Part shown: one piece after another, positions 1 to 10,057 of the stretch
Layout of the letters: each line of letters opens with the position of its first letter
How positions within the stretch are numbered: position 1 is the first letter of the stretch
Assembly (NCBI RefSeq): GCF_009859475.1
Contig: NZ_CP044549.1
Span: forward strand, 5,270,001 to 5,334,000
Reading direction: 5' to 3'
DNA: 64,000 nt
DNA from: Hydrogenophaga sp. BPS33
Lineage (GTDB): Bacteria > Pseudomonadota > Gammaproteobacteria > Burkholderiales > Burkholderiaceae_C
Made by a program: the position numbers and the translations under genes
The notes under the pieces: model-generated
Seen by the model: only the letters and a program-made list of their open reading frames with translations
Database searches by the model: none
What the model was told of the DNA's origin: nothing

Positions 1-1
1 G

Positions 2-142
2 ATCGGCCTGGAGCCCCTGTTCCCGAACGAAGAGAATCCGTTCCCCTGGATGAGCGAGATGATCGACCTCAAGAAGGAACGCAATTTCTTCGAAACCCGC
101 GTGATCGAATACCAGACCGGCGGCGCCCTTTCCTGGGACTGA
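2..142 (+). CDS. nrdB: Ribonucleotide reductase class Ia beta subunit, C-terminal 46 residues (5'-truncated by window edge)
   Basis: Only the last 46 codons and the stop are in the window. The peptide reads LFPNEENPFPWMSEM followed by DLKKERNFFETRVIEYQ and ends GGALSWD. This is the conserved tail of the small, radical-carrying subunit of aerobic ribonucleotide reductase, which reduces ribonucleoside diphosphates for DNA synthesis. In this family the extreme C-terminal peptide docks on the large subunit NrdA. The catalytic iron ligands and the radical tyrosine lie upstream, outside the window. No clear terminator follows before the H1-like gene, 237 bases downstream. Confidence 0.9.
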   Translation: MGLEPLFPNEENPFPWMSEMIDLKKERNFFETRVIEYQTGGALSWD

Positions 143-379
143 GCCACTGCAGCCGGAGCCGCATTGCCCTCTCATCGACCCTCACACAACAACATGTGTT
201 CCGTTCAATCAAGACCTCATGCACAACGGCGCGACGACGCTGCTGATGGGGTCTTGTCACCGAATTCAGCGCATTGGGGCCTACCGTGGATGCATCCACA
301 GGACCCCAGAGCGTTGAATCACTTCGCCGGCGACAAGGCTGGTTGAAGTGCTCTTTGCAACTTGATCAAGGAGAAAACA

Positions 380-931
380 ATGGCAACTGCGAAAAAAGCC
401 CCGGCCAAGAAGGCCGCTGCGAAGAAGGCCGCTCCGGCCAAAAAAGCTGCAGCTAAGAAAGCAGCACCTGCGAAGAAGGCCGCTCCGGCCAAGAAGAAGG
501 CAGCGCCTGCTAAGAAGGTCGCCGTCAAGAAAGTAGCGGCGAAGAAGGCTCCGGCCAAGAAGGCTGCTGCGAAGAAGGCTCCTGCCAAAAAGGTCGCCGT
601 CAAGAAGGTAGCCGCCAAGAAGGCGCCTGCGAAGAAGGTTGCTGCCAAGAAGGCGCCTGCGAAGAAGGCCGCCGTCAAGAAGGCTCCTGCGAAGAAGGCT
701 GCCGTCAAGAAGGCGCCTGCGAAGAAGGCCGCTGCGAAAAAGGCGCCTGCCAAGAAGGCAGCTCCTGCGAAGAAGGCGGCTCCTGCGAAGAAGGCGGCTC
801 CTGCGAAGAAGGCAGCCCCAGCAAAAAAAGCTGAGCCGGCCAAGAAGCCGGCAGCCCCAGCGGCACCTGCAGCGCAGACGAAGCTCAACCCTCAGGCTGC
901 TTGGCCGTTCCCGACGTCCGCCAAGCCCTGA
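380..931 (+). CDS. Histone H1-like nucleoid protein, Lys/Ala/Pro repeat
   Basis: This 183-residue protein is made almost entirely of degenerate [21 protein letters not shown] and similar units, ending in a short [31 protein letters not shown] tail. It resembles eukaryotic linker-histone tails and the AlgP/HctB-like proteins of beta- and gammaproteobacteria, which bind DNA nonspecifically and compact it. The start is the ATG preceded by AAGGAG about 7 bases upstream. An in-frame TTG lies 18 bases earlier but has no better ribosome site. There is no globular domain. The gene stands alone and ends in a strong terminator. Repeat number in this family varies between strains because of slippage; that is family knowledge, not shown here. 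Confidence 0.88.
   Translation: MATAKKAPAKKAAAKKAAPAKKAAAKKAAPAKKAAPAKKKAAPAKKVAVKKVAAKKAPAKKAAAKKAPAKKVAVKKVAAKKAPAKKVAAKKAPAKKAAVKKAPAKKAAVKKAPAKKAAAKKAPAKKAAPAKKAAPAKKAAPAKKAAPAKKAEPAKKPAAPAAPAAQTKLNPQAAWPFPTSAKP
395..870 (+). repeat. Degenerate tandem repeats coding for [13 protein letters not shown] units
   Basis: The DNA repeats AAGAAGGCxCCTGC, AAGAAGGCxGCC and related units many times, giving the lysine pairs spaced by Ala, Pro and Val. Near-identical copies such as the run around 766-815 (aagaaggcggctcctgcg, three times) indicate recent slippage or duplication. The repeats also hold a long open frame on the opposite strand, which is an artefact of composition. Confidence 0.85.
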
Positions 932-954
932 TCTCCCCGTTGAGATGACCTGCA

Positions 955-982
955 GCCCGGCGCGAAAGCGCCGGGCTTTTTT
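955..982 (+). terminator. Rho-independent terminator of the H1-like gene
   Basis: GCCCGGCGC, GAAA loop, GCGCCGGGC, then TTTTTT. The stem is nine perfect G/C base pairs with a stable GAAA tetraloop and six T. It lies 24 bases after the stop codon and just before the convergent end of the PfkB kinase gene. Confidence 0.93.
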
Positions 983-985
983 ATT

Positions 986-1879
986 TCAGGGCGCGAACGT
1001 GTAGTTCTGGCCACCACGGCTGGCGATCTTGGTCGCGCCGATGCGGTTGCCGAGTTCGGCGCAACGGCGCAGTGGCCAACCCTGCTCCAGGCCATGCAAC
1101 AGCGCAGCGCGGAAGGCGTCGCCACAACCGGTCGGGTCCACGATCTCGGCGGCCGCGACACCGGCGACGTGTTCCTTCTTCGCCGAACCGTCCCACACAT
1201 CACAACCTTGCGCCCCCAGCGTGACGATGAGCCCGCGCACCTGCGCGGCGATCTCGTCCAGCGTGAGCCCGGTGCGCTCGCACAGCATCTGAGCTTCGTA
1301 GTCGTTGAGCGTGACCCAGCTGGCCAGCGCGATGAACTGGCGCAGTTCTTCGCCGTTGAACATGGGCAGGCCTTGGCCCGGATCGAACACGAAGGGCACG
1401 CCGGCGTCGTGCAGCTGGCGCGCGTGCGTGAGCATGGCATCACGGCCATCGGGCGAGATGATGGCCACGGCGATGTCCTTGCGCGAAGGCACCGGGTTCT
1501 GGTGCGCCAGCGACATCGCGCCCGGGTGGAACGCGGTGATCTGGTTGTTGTCGCGGTCGGTCATGATCATGGCCTGCGCGGTGTAGCTCTCGGCCGTGGT
1601 CGACACGTGGCCGACATCCACTCCCAGCGCGCGCATGCGATCGAGGTATTCCTGGCCATCCTCGTTGCCCAGCATGGCCAGCGGTACCGCTTGCGCGCCG
1701 AGTTGGCGCAAACCATAAACGATGTTGCCCGCGCATCCGCCGTATTCGCGGCGCAATCCCGGTACGAGAAACGACACATTGAGGATATGCAATTGGCTGG
1801 GCAGGATTTGCTCGGCGAATCGACCCTCGAAGGTCATGATGGTGTCAAAGGCCAGCGAACCACAAACAAGAATAGGCAT
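986..1879 (-). CDS. PfkB-family carbohydrate/nucleoside kinase
   Basis: This 297-residue cytoplasmic kinase belongs to the ribokinase/adenosine kinase fold. The N-terminus has ILVCGSLAFDTIM, a first glycine region GGCAGNIVYGLRQLG lies near residues 47-61, and the catalytic signature DPTGCGDAFR lies near residue 250, with the Asp as general base and the glycines forming the anion hole. The family phosphorylates sugars or nucleosides with ATP; the substrate cannot be told here. It starts 15 bases after the DUF3426 gene on the same strand, so the two are probably co-transcribed. Its 3' end converges on the H1-like gene. Confidence 0.9.
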   Translation of the reverse strand: MPILVCGSLAFDTIMTFEGRFAEQILPSQLHILNVSFLVPGLRREYGGCAGNIVYGLRQLGAQAVPLAMLGNEDGQEYLDRMRALGVDVGHVSTTAESYTAQAMIMTDRDNNQITAFHPGAMSLAHQNPVPSRKDIAVAIISPDGRDAMLTHARQLHDAGVPFVFDPGQGLPMFNGEELRQFIALASWVTLNDYEAQMLCERTGLTLDEIAAQVRGLIVTLGAQGCDVWDGSAKKEHVAGVAAAEIVDPTGCGDAFRAALLHGLEQGWPLRRCAELGNRIGATKIASRGGQNYTFAP

Positions 1880-1894
1880 GAAGAGTTTCCGTCG

Positions 1895-3022
1895 TCAGGG
1901 ATAAAAAACCAGGGCGTTGTAGCCGGCCATGGGCGTGGATTCGCCCACCGCGAGCGCCAATCGAAATTGAACCGTAATGGATCCGTTGGCCGGCAACACG
2001 GCCGGCGCATCGGGCCACTCGTCGGGCAGGAAAACGCGGCGCGAGATCACATTCCCGCCCACATCCGTGATGCTGAGTTCAAGCGCGGGCATGGCCAACG
2101 CCAGCGACGCGGTGTTCTTGAGCACAAGATCGAATGCGTAGAAATTGCCGAGCCGGTTCACCAGCGAGGTGCTGTCGATGACGATCGCATCGATCTGGCG
2201 CACGGGCGCCAATGTGCAACCCAGATGGATGCAAGCCTGCTGCAGCACGGGTTGCCATTGCGGCTGCCATGCCGCGAGCCGGTCGCGCTCCCGCACGGCC
2301 CACTGCGCCGCCAGCAGCGCCACCAGCACCAGCGCCACCAGCGACAGCGCAATCCGCACGCCGGGCCTGCGCCAAAAAGCCTGGCGGCGCGCCTGGCGCA
2401 CAAATCCGGGTTCGGGCGCAGCCGGGCTCTGCCCGTGGTCCGTCGCATCGGCAAGGTCCGCGTTCTTTTCCGGCTCGGGCTCCGGGTCCAGCTCGCGCGG
2501 CATGGGCGCTGCGGGCATGACCGCGGCGCCCGCCGATGGCGTGGGTTCTGCGAACGCTGCATCGGTGTCGCCGTGGCGGCCAACGCTCTGCGCCGCGCTC
2601 AGGCGGCCCAGACCCACCGCAAAGCGTTCCAGCTCACCATGAAAATCCGATTCGACTTCGTCATCGGGCTCGGCACGAGGCACTGCCTGCGCGGGCGCGG
2701 GCAGGGGCGCGGGCGCATCTTCTTCGCACGCGCCCTCCGGGTCTGGGCTTGGCTCACCCGGCCCGGCATCGATCGGGTCGACATGCGGCACATCGGGCTG
2801 GGAAACACGTTCAGGCTCAGGCGCGGGTTCGGCCACCACCTCCGCCCATGGCTCGGGCTCGGTGCCATCGGCTTCGGGTGCGGTCCACGGCTGCAAATAC
2901 GCTGTGGCGTCGAACACATCCGCGCAATGACCGCAACGCACCCAACCTTCGGAGATCTTCAATTGGTCGGCAACGACCTTGAACATCGTTCCGCAAGCCG
3001 GGCAACGCGTGGTGAAACTCAT
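1895..3022 (-). CDS. DUF3426 zinc-ribbon membrane protein
   Basis: This 375-residue protein has three parts. Residues 1-45 form an MJ0042-type zinc ribbon, with CPAC at 7-10 and CGHC at 30-33. Residues 46-215 are a Pro/Ala/Glu/Asp-rich low-complexity linker. A single membrane helix lies at about 222-242, followed by a DUF3426 domain that should lie on the far side of the membrane. Function is unknown in the family. The gene follows prmA at a distance of 36 bases and precedes the PfkB gene. There is no Shine-Dalgarno sequence. A GATAAT hexamer six bases before the ATG suggests a leaderless mRNA. Confidence 0.88.
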   Translation of the reverse strand: MSFTTRCPACGTMFKVVADQLKISEGWVRCGHCADVFDATAYLQPWTAPEADGTEPEPWAEVVAEPAPEPERVSQPDVPHVDPIDAGPGEPSPDPEGACEEDAPAPLPAPAQAVPRAEPDDEVESDFHGELERFAVGLGRLSAAQSVGRHGDTDAAFAEPTPSAGAAVMPAAPMPRELDPEPEPEKNADLADATDHGQSPAAPEPGFVRQARRQAFWRRPGVRIALSLVALVLVALLAAQWAVRERDRLAAWQPQWQPVLQQACIHLGCTLAPVRQIDAIVIDSTSLVNRLGNFYAFDLVLKNTASLALAMPALELSITDVGGNVISRRVFLPDEWPDAPAVLPANGSITVQFRLALAVGESTPMAGYNALVFYP

Positions 3023-3028
3023 GCGCCG

Positions 3029-3034
3029 ATTATC
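3029..3034 (-). promoter_or_regulatory. -10-like element GATAAT six bases before the DUF3426 start codon
   Basis: Read on the minus strand, GATAAT-CGGCGC-ATG. The spacing places the predicted transcription start on or next to the A of ATG. No convincing -35 hexamer is present at 16-18 bases. Confidence 0.5.
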
Positions 3035-3058
3035 GCGGGCGTTGCGTGGGGCACTTTC

Positions 3059-3977
3059 TCAGGGCTTGACGGCGGTCATCAGGATCCAGCCGTCTTCCTC
3101 GTCGCTGACCTGCAGGGCCACCCACGGTGCGTAGGCCTCCTTCAGCTCATCGGCCTGGCGCGCCAGGATGCCGGCCAACACCAGTTGGCCGCCCGGGCGC
3201 ACGTGCGAACACAGCAAGGGCGCGAGCACCTTCAGCGGCGTGGCCAGGATGTTGGCCAGCACCAGATCGTGTTCGCCGCGGGCCAGGTCGGGCAAGCCTG
3301 CGGACAGCGCCGCGTGGTTGGCCTCGGCGTTGAGCCGGGTCGATTCCACGGCCGCCGGATCGATGTCCACCGCCACGATGTCGCTCGCACCGAACTTGGC
3401 CGCGCCAATGGCCAGGATGCCGGATCCGCAACCGTAGTCCAGCACACGCGGCCCCACGGGGGCATGGCGCGCCGTCCAGCGCAGACACATGCGGGTGGTG
3501 GGGTGAGTGCCGGTGCCAAAGGCCAGCCCGGGATCGAGGCGGATCACCTGTTGCGCGGCCGCGGGGGGCTCGTGCCAGGTCGGCACGATCCAGAAACTCG
3601 GCGTGATCTCGACCGGCTCGAACTGCGACTGCGTCAGGCGCACCCAGTCCTGGTCCGGCACGGCGCGCACGCCCTGCACCACGCAGCCTTCAAAAAAATC
3701 TTGCGCCTCCAGCAGATGCGCCGCTTCGCGCGCGGCCGCATCGGTGGGGAACAGGGCCACGACGCGGGAGCGTTGCCAGCCTTCTTTCGGTGGCGGCATG
3801 CCGGGTTCGCCGAACAGCGCCGTTTCGGCATCGGTCATGGCGTCGGCGTCTTCCACCGACACGCTGAGCGCATCCAAGGCCACCAGCGCATCGCCGATGT
3901 CGTCCACCGCCGCCTCGGGCGCCAGCAGCACCAACTCAAAAAGAGACCCAGCCGGGGGCTGGGTCAGTTGGAAGGCT

Positions 3978-3988
<11 letters not shown>
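3059..3988 (-). CDS. prmA: Ribosomal protein L11 methyltransferase
   Basis: This 309-residue S-adenosylmethionine-dependent enzyme trimethylates ribosomal protein L11. The N-terminal recognition domain carries the typical [14 protein letters not shown]. The Rossmann core has [17 protein letters not shown] for SAM binding, [14 protein letters not shown], and [11 protein letters not shown] (the N-I-L-A motif of PrmA). The chosen start is a GTG that overlaps the end of accC by 11 bases; starting earlier would add 20 non-conserved residues read from within accC. It is the last gene of the accB-accC-prmA operon. Confidence 0.92.
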
Positions 3989-5327
<1,339 letters not shown>

Positions 5328-5346
5328 GGGCTCGGGGCCTTTTTCT

Positions 5347-5802
5347 TTATTCGATCACGAACATGGGCTGGCCGTACTCGACCGCCTGGCCGTTCTCGAC
5401 CAGCACCTGCGTCACGGTGCCGGACTTGTCGGCTTCGATTTCATTGAGGATCTTCATCGCCTCGACGATGCAGATGGTTTCGCCTTCCTTGATGGTGTCG
5501 CCCACTTCCACGAAAGGCTTGGCGCCGGGGCTGGACGCGCGGTAGAAGGTGCCCACCATGGGCGACTTCACCGTGTGGCCGGTGGGCGCAGCGGGGGCCG
5601 CTGCCGCAGGGGCGGCTTCCACCACAGCCGCCGCCGGAGCCGCCACGGGCGCCGGGGTCATGCTGTAGGTCACGGGCGCGGCGGCCATCACGGGCGCGCT
5701 CTTGACAATGCGCACCTTGCCCTCGGCTTCGGTGATTTCAAGCTCGGACACGTTCGACTCGGACACCAGGTCGATCAGCGTCTTTAGTTTTCTTAGATCC
5801 AT
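5347..5802 (-). CDS. accB: Acetyl-CoA carboxylase, biotin carboxyl carrier protein
   Basis: This 151-residue protein has an N-terminal [23 protein letters not shown] segment, an Ala/Pro-rich swivel linker at about residues 45-75, and a C-terminal biotinyl domain. The modified lysine sits in the motif [15 protein letters not shown], where most homologues have EAMKMMNEI. A GGAGA ribosome site precedes the ATG. It is the first gene of the accB-accC-prmA operon. About 240 bases separate it from the upstream TlpA gene. In many Burkholderiales aroQ occupies this place; none is seen here. Confidence 0.96.
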   Translation of the reverse strand: MDLRKLKTLIDLVSESNVSELEITEAEGKVRIVKSAPVMAAAPVTYSMTPAPVAAPAAAVVEAAPAAAAPAAPTGHTVKSPMVGTFYRASSPGAKPFVEVGDTIKEGETICIVEAMKILNEIEADKSGTVTQVLVENGQAVEYGQPMFVIE

Positions 5803-6042
5803 GATTTCTCCAACGAAATGCGGTCAAGTTGATCTAAAAGCATCCAACTTCGTCGAAATGCAGCGACGTCAACCCGCCGGGGTGCCGCAGTGTACACGAT
5901 CGGGTCGGGTCACCGAGGCACCAGGAACCGAGTCACGTGGTCGTCATGCGCGAGACCGTGACGGGGTCGTTTTTGAGAGAACGGGGAATTTACTCTTTTT
6001 TGCCAGCGTTTTCCGGTGGCTTGACGAAAGGCGCCAATGGCA

Positions 6043-6570
6043 TCACGCCAAAGTCGCCCACTGCGCCAGATCCTCTTGCGACACTTTGCCGATCTTGCGG
6101 TGCAGCAAGGTGCCATCGCCGCCGAACACCACGCTGAACGGCAATGCCCCGCTGGGGTTGCCCAGGCTGCGGCTGAGATCGGTGCCCGCGAAGCCCGCCA
6201 TGCCCACCGGGAAGTTCAAAGGCAGCTTCTGCATGAAAGAGCGCACCGCGCTGGGCTGGTCCACCGCCAGGCCGAGCACCTGCCAACCGCGCGCCTTGTG
6301 GGCCTCATGGAACGCGTTGAGCATGGGCAACTCTTCCACACAGGGCGGGCACCAGGTGGCCCAGAAGTTGACCAGCAAAGGACGGTCGCGGAAATCGGCG
6401 AGGCGCACGGCCCCGCCATTCGGGCCTTCGAACGCGGTGGCCCAGAACGCGACCTCGGCCTCGCTCATCACCGGCTGCAACTGCAGGCGCCGCGCCGAGA
6501 ACAAGGCCCCGGCGCCACCCGCCACCACGGCCATGCCCGCCATCCAGAGGGTTCTGCGTTGCAGCTTCAT
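6043..6570 (-). CDS. TlpA/ResA-like thioredoxin-fold protein, membrane-anchored
   Basis: This 175-residue protein has an N-terminal hydrophobic anchor (TLWMAGMAVVAGGAGALF, residues about 7-24) and a periplasmic redoxin domain. The active site is NFWATWCPPCVEELP, with the two redox cysteines in WCPPC. A cis-proline region lies in PSGALPFSVVF. Such proteins reduce disulfides for cytochrome c maturation or oxidative defence outside the cytoplasm. The start overlaps the stop of the upstream gene by four bases (ATGA), so translation is probably coupled. The C-terminus is complete. Confidence 0.9.
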   Translation of the reverse strand: MKLQRRTLWMAGMAVVAGGAGALFSARRLQLQPVMSEAEVAFWATAFEGPNGGAVRLADFRDRPLLVNFWATWCPPCVEELPMLNAFHEAHKARGWQVLGLAVDQPSAVRSFMQKLPLNFPVGMAGFAGTDLSRSLGNPSGALPFSVVFGGDGTLLHRKIGKVSQEDLAQWATLA

Positions 6571-7175
6571 GCCGAGACCTCCCCGGCCATCAAGCGGCGC
6601 AACGCGGCGGCATCGCCCCGGGGTTTGCGGCCTTGGGCGTCGGGCTTGAGCGCGCCACGCAGATCGTCCAGGTCGTGCACCATCAGATGCACCAGCACCC
6701 ATTGCCCCAGCGCCTCGCAGCGCACGCGCAGCGTCAGCGCTTGCACGGGCTCGCCACGCCAGCCGTTGACGGTGCCGGGGTGGTATTCCACGCGGTGGTC
6801 GAGCAGCGCCCACTCGGGCGCCTTGGGATCGTCGCAGAAGAGTTGCAGATAGATATCGCTGTGCCGCGTGGCCATGCCATGCCAGACGGCCCCGCCCAAG
6901 TGAGGGCGAAACGCCTGCAGCCGGTCCATCCAGACCAAGGCCAGTTCGCGCAGGGTCTGCAACTCGGCGGCCTGGGTATCGGGGCAGAACACGGCGATGT
7001 CTTCGCGCACCGCCGCGTCCAGCAGCATGTTGTCCGGCAAAGCGGTGCGGGCCGGCAAGCCCAGCTGCTTGACCGCGCGGCGCTTGGCAGCGGCGTATTC
7101 CAGGCCTTCGTCGACCACCAGACGGGCGGCCACTGCGGCAATTTGATGGGGGATGTCGTCTCGGCTCGCGTCCAT
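6567..7175 (-). CDS. Conserved protein of unknown function, nucleotidyltransferase-like motif
   Basis: This 202-residue soluble protein has no signal peptide or membrane helix. I recall homologues in Comamonadaceae next to tlpA, sometimes annotated as UDP-N-acetylmuramate-alanine ligase. That label is wrong for this sequence: no GTNGKT-type ATP site is present and the length is far too short. The segment VWHGMATRHSDIYLQLF resembles the G-x-x-x-R-x-S-D-I/L signature of minimal nucleotidyltransferases, but I cannot confirm this. The start was chosen at MDASRDD because the upstream codons have no ribosome site. It overlaps the TlpA gene by four bases. Confidence 0.8.
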   Translation of the reverse strand: MDASRDDIPHQIAAVAARLVVDEGLEYAAAKRRAVKQLGLPARTALPDNMLLDAAVREDIAVFCPDTQAAELQTLRELALVWMDRLQAFRPHLGGAVWHGMATRHSDIYLQLFCDDPKAPEWALLDHRVEYHPGTVNGWRGEPVQALTLRVRCEALGQWVLVHLMVHDLDDLRGALKPDAQGRKPRGDAAALRRLMAGEVSA

Positions 7176-7183
7176 GGGGAGGG

Positions 7184-7189
7184 ATTGTG
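7184..7189 (-). promoter_or_regulatory. -10-like element CACAAT before the 202-residue unknown gene
   Basis: Minus-strand reading CACAAT, eight bases, ATG. No Shine-Dalgarno sequence lies between, and no clear -35 is present. Included because it fits the leaderless pattern seen at other starts in this window. Confidence 0.3.
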
Positions 7190-7239
7190 CCCGCTGACGT
7201 CCAACCCTTGCCCCACCACGCCCATCCGCGGGTGCGGGC

Positions 7240-8172
7240 TCAACGCGCGGCCACCGAGGCCGCGCGCACCGACACCTCCAAGGCCCGCAGTTCCTGTTCC
7301 GCAATCTGGAGTACCGAACGGCCCCAGGCATCTTCGCGCAGCGCCTGGTTGGCGATGAGCACCAACTGGCTCTTGCGCGCGATGCCCGTGAGCCGGCGCA
7401 TCGCCACCCCCGGTTGCGCCAGAATGGCGCAGGAGGCTGGAACGATGGCCACGCCCAGTCCGCTGCTGACCATGGCCAGCACGCTCATGAATTGGGTGGC
7501 GGTGTGCCGCACATCGGGCTTGAAGCCCGCGCCCTCGCACAGCGAGGCGGTCTGGTCGAAGAAGTCGCTCTCGGCGTAGCGCGAGAACGCGACGAACACC
7601 GCGTGTTCCAGCGCCTTCACGGCGATCGGCTTCGTGCTGCGGGCCAGCGCATGGCCATGGGGCAGCGCGACCCAGTAGGGATCGTCGATGGCGCAGACCC
7701 ACTCGCTCTGCCCCACCACACTGGCGGGCCGGACAAAACCGAGATCGAGCTCGGCATTGCGCAAGGCCTGCAGCTGCCGGGCCGATGGCACGCGCTCCTG
7801 GGCCTCGATCTGAACCGACAGGTTCGATGCCACGAAGCGCCGCAGCAAACCCGGCAGCAAGGATTGCGTGGCCGATGGCACCAGACCGACGCGCAAGGTG
7901 CTGCGCTCGCCCGACTGGAATTCGCGCGCCCGTTGCGTGGCCTGTTCGGCGCGGGCGAGGATGGCGCGCGCATCGTCCAGAAAAGAACTGCCGGCAGGCG
8001 TCAGCCGCACGCCGCGCGACCAACGCACGAGCAGGGCTGCGCCCACCTCTTCTTCCAGCTGCCGGATCTGGGCCGACAAGGGCGGTTGGGCGATGTAGAG
8101 CTTGGCGGCCGCGCGGCTGATGCTGCCCAGCTCGGCCACGGTGACGAAATAGCGCAGGTGTCGAAGTTCCAT
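7240..8172 (-). CDS. LysR-family transcriptional regulator (alcohol dehydrogenase island)
   Basis: This 310-residue regulator has an N-terminal winged helix-turn-helix (residues about 1-60: MELRHLRYFVTVAELGSIS, AAKLYIAQPPLSAQIRQLEEEVG). A periplasmic-binding-like effector domain follows (about 90-295). It is transcribed away from the zinc alcohol dehydrogenase gene, the usual arrangement for a LysR protein controlling its neighbour. A dyad CATAC-N7-GTATG lies just before its start codon and may be its own binding site. The effector cannot be deduced. Confidence 0.92.
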   Translation of the reverse strand: MELRHLRYFVTVAELGSISRAAAKLYIAQPPLSAQIRQLEEEVGAALLVRWSRGVRLTPAGSSFLDDARAILARAEQATQRAREFQSGERSTLRVGLVPSATQSLLPGLLRRFVASNLSVQIEAQERVPSARQLQALRNAELDLGFVRPASVVGQSEWVCAIDDPYWVALPHGHALARSTKPIAVKALEHAVFVAFSRYAESDFFDQTASLCEGAGFKPDVRHTATQFMSVLAMVSSGLGVAIVPASCAILAQPGVAMRRLTGIARKSQLVLIANQALREDAWGRSVLQIAEQELRALEVSVRAASVAAR

Positions 8173-8176
8173 GGAA

Positions 8177-8193
8177 CATACATATCAGGTATG
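8177..8193. promoter_or_regulatory. Candidate LysR binding dyad CATAC-N7-GTATG
   Basis: Perfect five-base arms spaced by seven bases, fitting the T-N11-A LysR-box rule. It begins four bases upstream of the regulator's start codon and 77 bases upstream of the alcohol dehydrogenase start. The position suits autorepression plus activation of the divergent gene. Confidence 0.5.
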
Positions 8194-8269
8194 GGTGGGA
8201 GACTAAATGAGTATTTGACGTATATCAAGCGCGCGCCGAGACTGCAGGCCTCTGCTGACATCGACGCCC

Positions 8270-9325
8270 ATGAAAACCTTGAGAAAAGTTCGTCCCGACC
8301 GCGGCCTGGAATTGCAGGACGCGCCCACGCCCATGCCCGGCCCGGGCGAGGTCTTGGTCCAGGTCCAGGCCACGGGGGTGTGCGGCACCGACCTGCACAT
8401 CGACAAGTGGACGCCGAGCTACCACTTCATGGGCTCGGCCTTGCCCGTGACCATCGGCCACGAATTCGCCGGTGTGGTGGCCGCGCTCGGACAGGACGTC
8501 CACGGCTTGGCCGTGGGGCAGCGGGTCACCGTCAGACCGTCGGTGGTGTGCGGCGTGTGCGCCGCGTGCACCGAGGGCCGGGCCGACGACTGCGTCACCC
8601 GCAAAGGCATTGGCGTCTCGCGCGATGGTGCGTTTGCCGACTTCGTGCGCGTGCCGGTGCGCAATTGCGTTCCGGTGCCCCAGGGCCTGGAGCCGAAGAT
8701 TGCGGCCCTGGCCGAACCCCTGTCGGTCAGTTGGGAAGCGGTGCGCGCCGCCGGCGTGACGGCGGGCGACAAGGTGCTGGTACTGGGCCCGGGCAACATC
8801 GGCCAGGGCATCGCGTTGTTCGCCCGCGCGGCCGGCGCGGCCGAAGTGGTCGTGGCCGGGCATGGCGATGCGCCCCGTCTGCAGATATTGCGCCAGCTCG
8901 GCTTCGACCAACTGCTGGATTTCGCCGAACAGCCCATGGCCGAGGCGCTGGCCAAGGTGGCCAGTTCCCGCCCCTTCGACGTGGTGATCGAGGCCACGGG
9001 CGTCGCGGCCGTCATCGGGCCAGCCATGCAGGCGCTCAAGCCGCGCGGCGTGCTGGTGATCACCGGCATCCATGCCGCGCCGGTGGCGATCGACCTGACC
9101 GCCCTGGTGCGCAAACACCAGGAGATCCGGGGCTCCTACCGGGCGCCCGAGGCGGCCTGGCCCCAGGTCGTGGCGTTCATGGAGGAGCACCAGTCCCTGT
9201 TGGCCCACATGGTCACCCACACCGTGCCGCTGTCGCGCGCCCTCGAGGGCTTCGAACTGGCGCGCAACAAGACCGCCACCAAAGTCATGGTCGTGCCGGA
9301 CGTCATCGAAGAGGCCTCGGCTTGA
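8270..9325 (+). CDS. Zinc-dependent alcohol dehydrogenase, MDR superfamily (polyol/threonine dehydrogenase-like)
   Basis: This 351-residue medium-chain dehydrogenase oxidises an alcohol with NAD(P). The catalytic zinc ligands are C38 in VCGTDLH and H64-E65 in GHEFAG. A structural zinc lobe has C94, C97, C100 and C108. The Rossmann motif LGPGNIGQG lies at about 172-180. The GHEFAG context and structural lobe resemble L-threonine, sorbitol or idonate dehydrogenases, but substrate specificity is not visible. The stop overlaps the next gene's TTG start (TTGA), and a Bug receptor follows, so the three form one operon. Confidence 0.92.
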   Translation: MKTLRKVRPDRGLELQDAPTPMPGPGEVLVQVQATGVCGTDLHIDKWTPSYHFMGSALPVTIGHEFAGVVAALGQDVHGLAVGQRVTVRPSVVCGVCAACTEGRADDCVTRKGIGVSRDGAFADFVRVPVRNCVPVPQGLEPKIAALAEPLSVSWEAVRAAGVTAGDKVLVLGPGNIGQGIALFARAAGAAEVVVAGHGDAPRLQILRQLGFDQLLDFAEQPMAEALAKVASSRPFDVVIEATGVAAVIGPAMQALKPRGVLVITGIHAAPVAIDLTALVRKHQEIRGSYRAPEAAWPQVVAFMEEHQSLLAHMVTHTVPLSRALEGFELARNKTATKVMVVPDVIEEASA

Positions 9326-10053
9326 ACGGGTCCACGCAACCCGCTTTTCTGGCGCTGTGGAACGGCATCGCCCGCGAAGACGACCGCGCCGAGTACGAGC
9401 ACTGGCACACCTTCGAGCACGTGCCCGAACGCACGGCCTTGCCGGGCTTCATCGAGGCCGAGCGCTACCGCGGCACCGATCCGGCCCGCGGCTACTTCAC
9501 GCTCTACCAACTCGACGCGTTGAAGGCGCTCGACACGCCGCTGTACCGCGACGTCTTCACGCACCCCACGCCCTGGTCGGCGCGCATGCGCGCCACCTTG
9601 AGCAACTTCTACCGCCTGCCCTGCGTGCGAGCCGGCCAGCACGGCCTGAGCCGCGCCCCGCGGCTGGCCACCCTGCGCTGGCGTTCGAATGCCACCGATC
9701 TGGCTGCGCGCTTGAACGGCTGGCTGGCCGAGCAGGTGCTGCACGGCCGGCTCGTGCATGCCGCATGGGGCTGGGCGCCGCCCACCGAGGCCTACTGGAA
9801 GCCGAACATCGCCGAGGACGGCGTGGGCGGCGAAGGCGTGGAGCACTGCGCCCTGCTCCAGCATTTCGATGCGCGGGCACTGGAGGCCACCAGCGCCGCA
9901 CTGACCGCGTTCCTCCAACCCATGGCCACCGGCCTGGGCACACCGCAGTCCTTCGAATTGCAATCCACCGTGCGCAATCCCTCGGTGCTGGAACCATCGA
10001 CCGAACGTTTGGCACCCCACACCACCCTTTTCCACCACTACACCAGAGGATGA
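9322..10053 (+). CDS. Unknown protein, likely dimeric alpha/beta-barrel type, catabolic operon
   Basis: This 243-residue soluble protein has no signal peptide. Near the N-terminus it has EYEHWHTFEHVPERTALPGF, a His-rich motif typical of dimeric alpha/beta-barrel (EthD-like) folds. It shares general layout with the product of 38160-38906 (DWAHGEYLPHL), so the two are probably distant paralogues. The start is a TTG overlapping the stop of the alcohol dehydrogenase; no ATG or GTG exists before the conserved ALWNG segment. Role unknown; operon context suggests catabolism or substrate handling. Confidence 0.75.
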   Translation: MNGSTQPAFLALWNGIAREDDRAEYEHWHTFEHVPERTALPGFIEAERYRGTDPARGYFTLYQLDALKALDTPLYRDVFTHPTPWSARMRATLSNFYRLPCVRAGQHGLSRAPRLATLRWRSNATDLAARLNGWLAEQVLHGRLVHAAWGWAPPTEAYWKPNIAEDGVGGEGVEHCALLQHFDARALEATSAALTAFLQPMATGLGTPQSFELQSTVRNPSVLEPSTERLAPHTTLFHHYTRG

Positions 10054-10057
10054 CAAC

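Noticed and set aside
319..888. Long open frame antisense to the H1-like gene, Ala/Phe-rich
   Set aside because: It is the reverse reading of the lysine/alanine codon repeats. No ribosome site, and the composition is explained by the sense repeats.
5803..6042. Possible remnant of aroQ between accB and the TlpA gene
   Set aside because: I saw no frame or motif of type II dehydroquinase. The gap is treated as regulatory DNA with no confident promoter.
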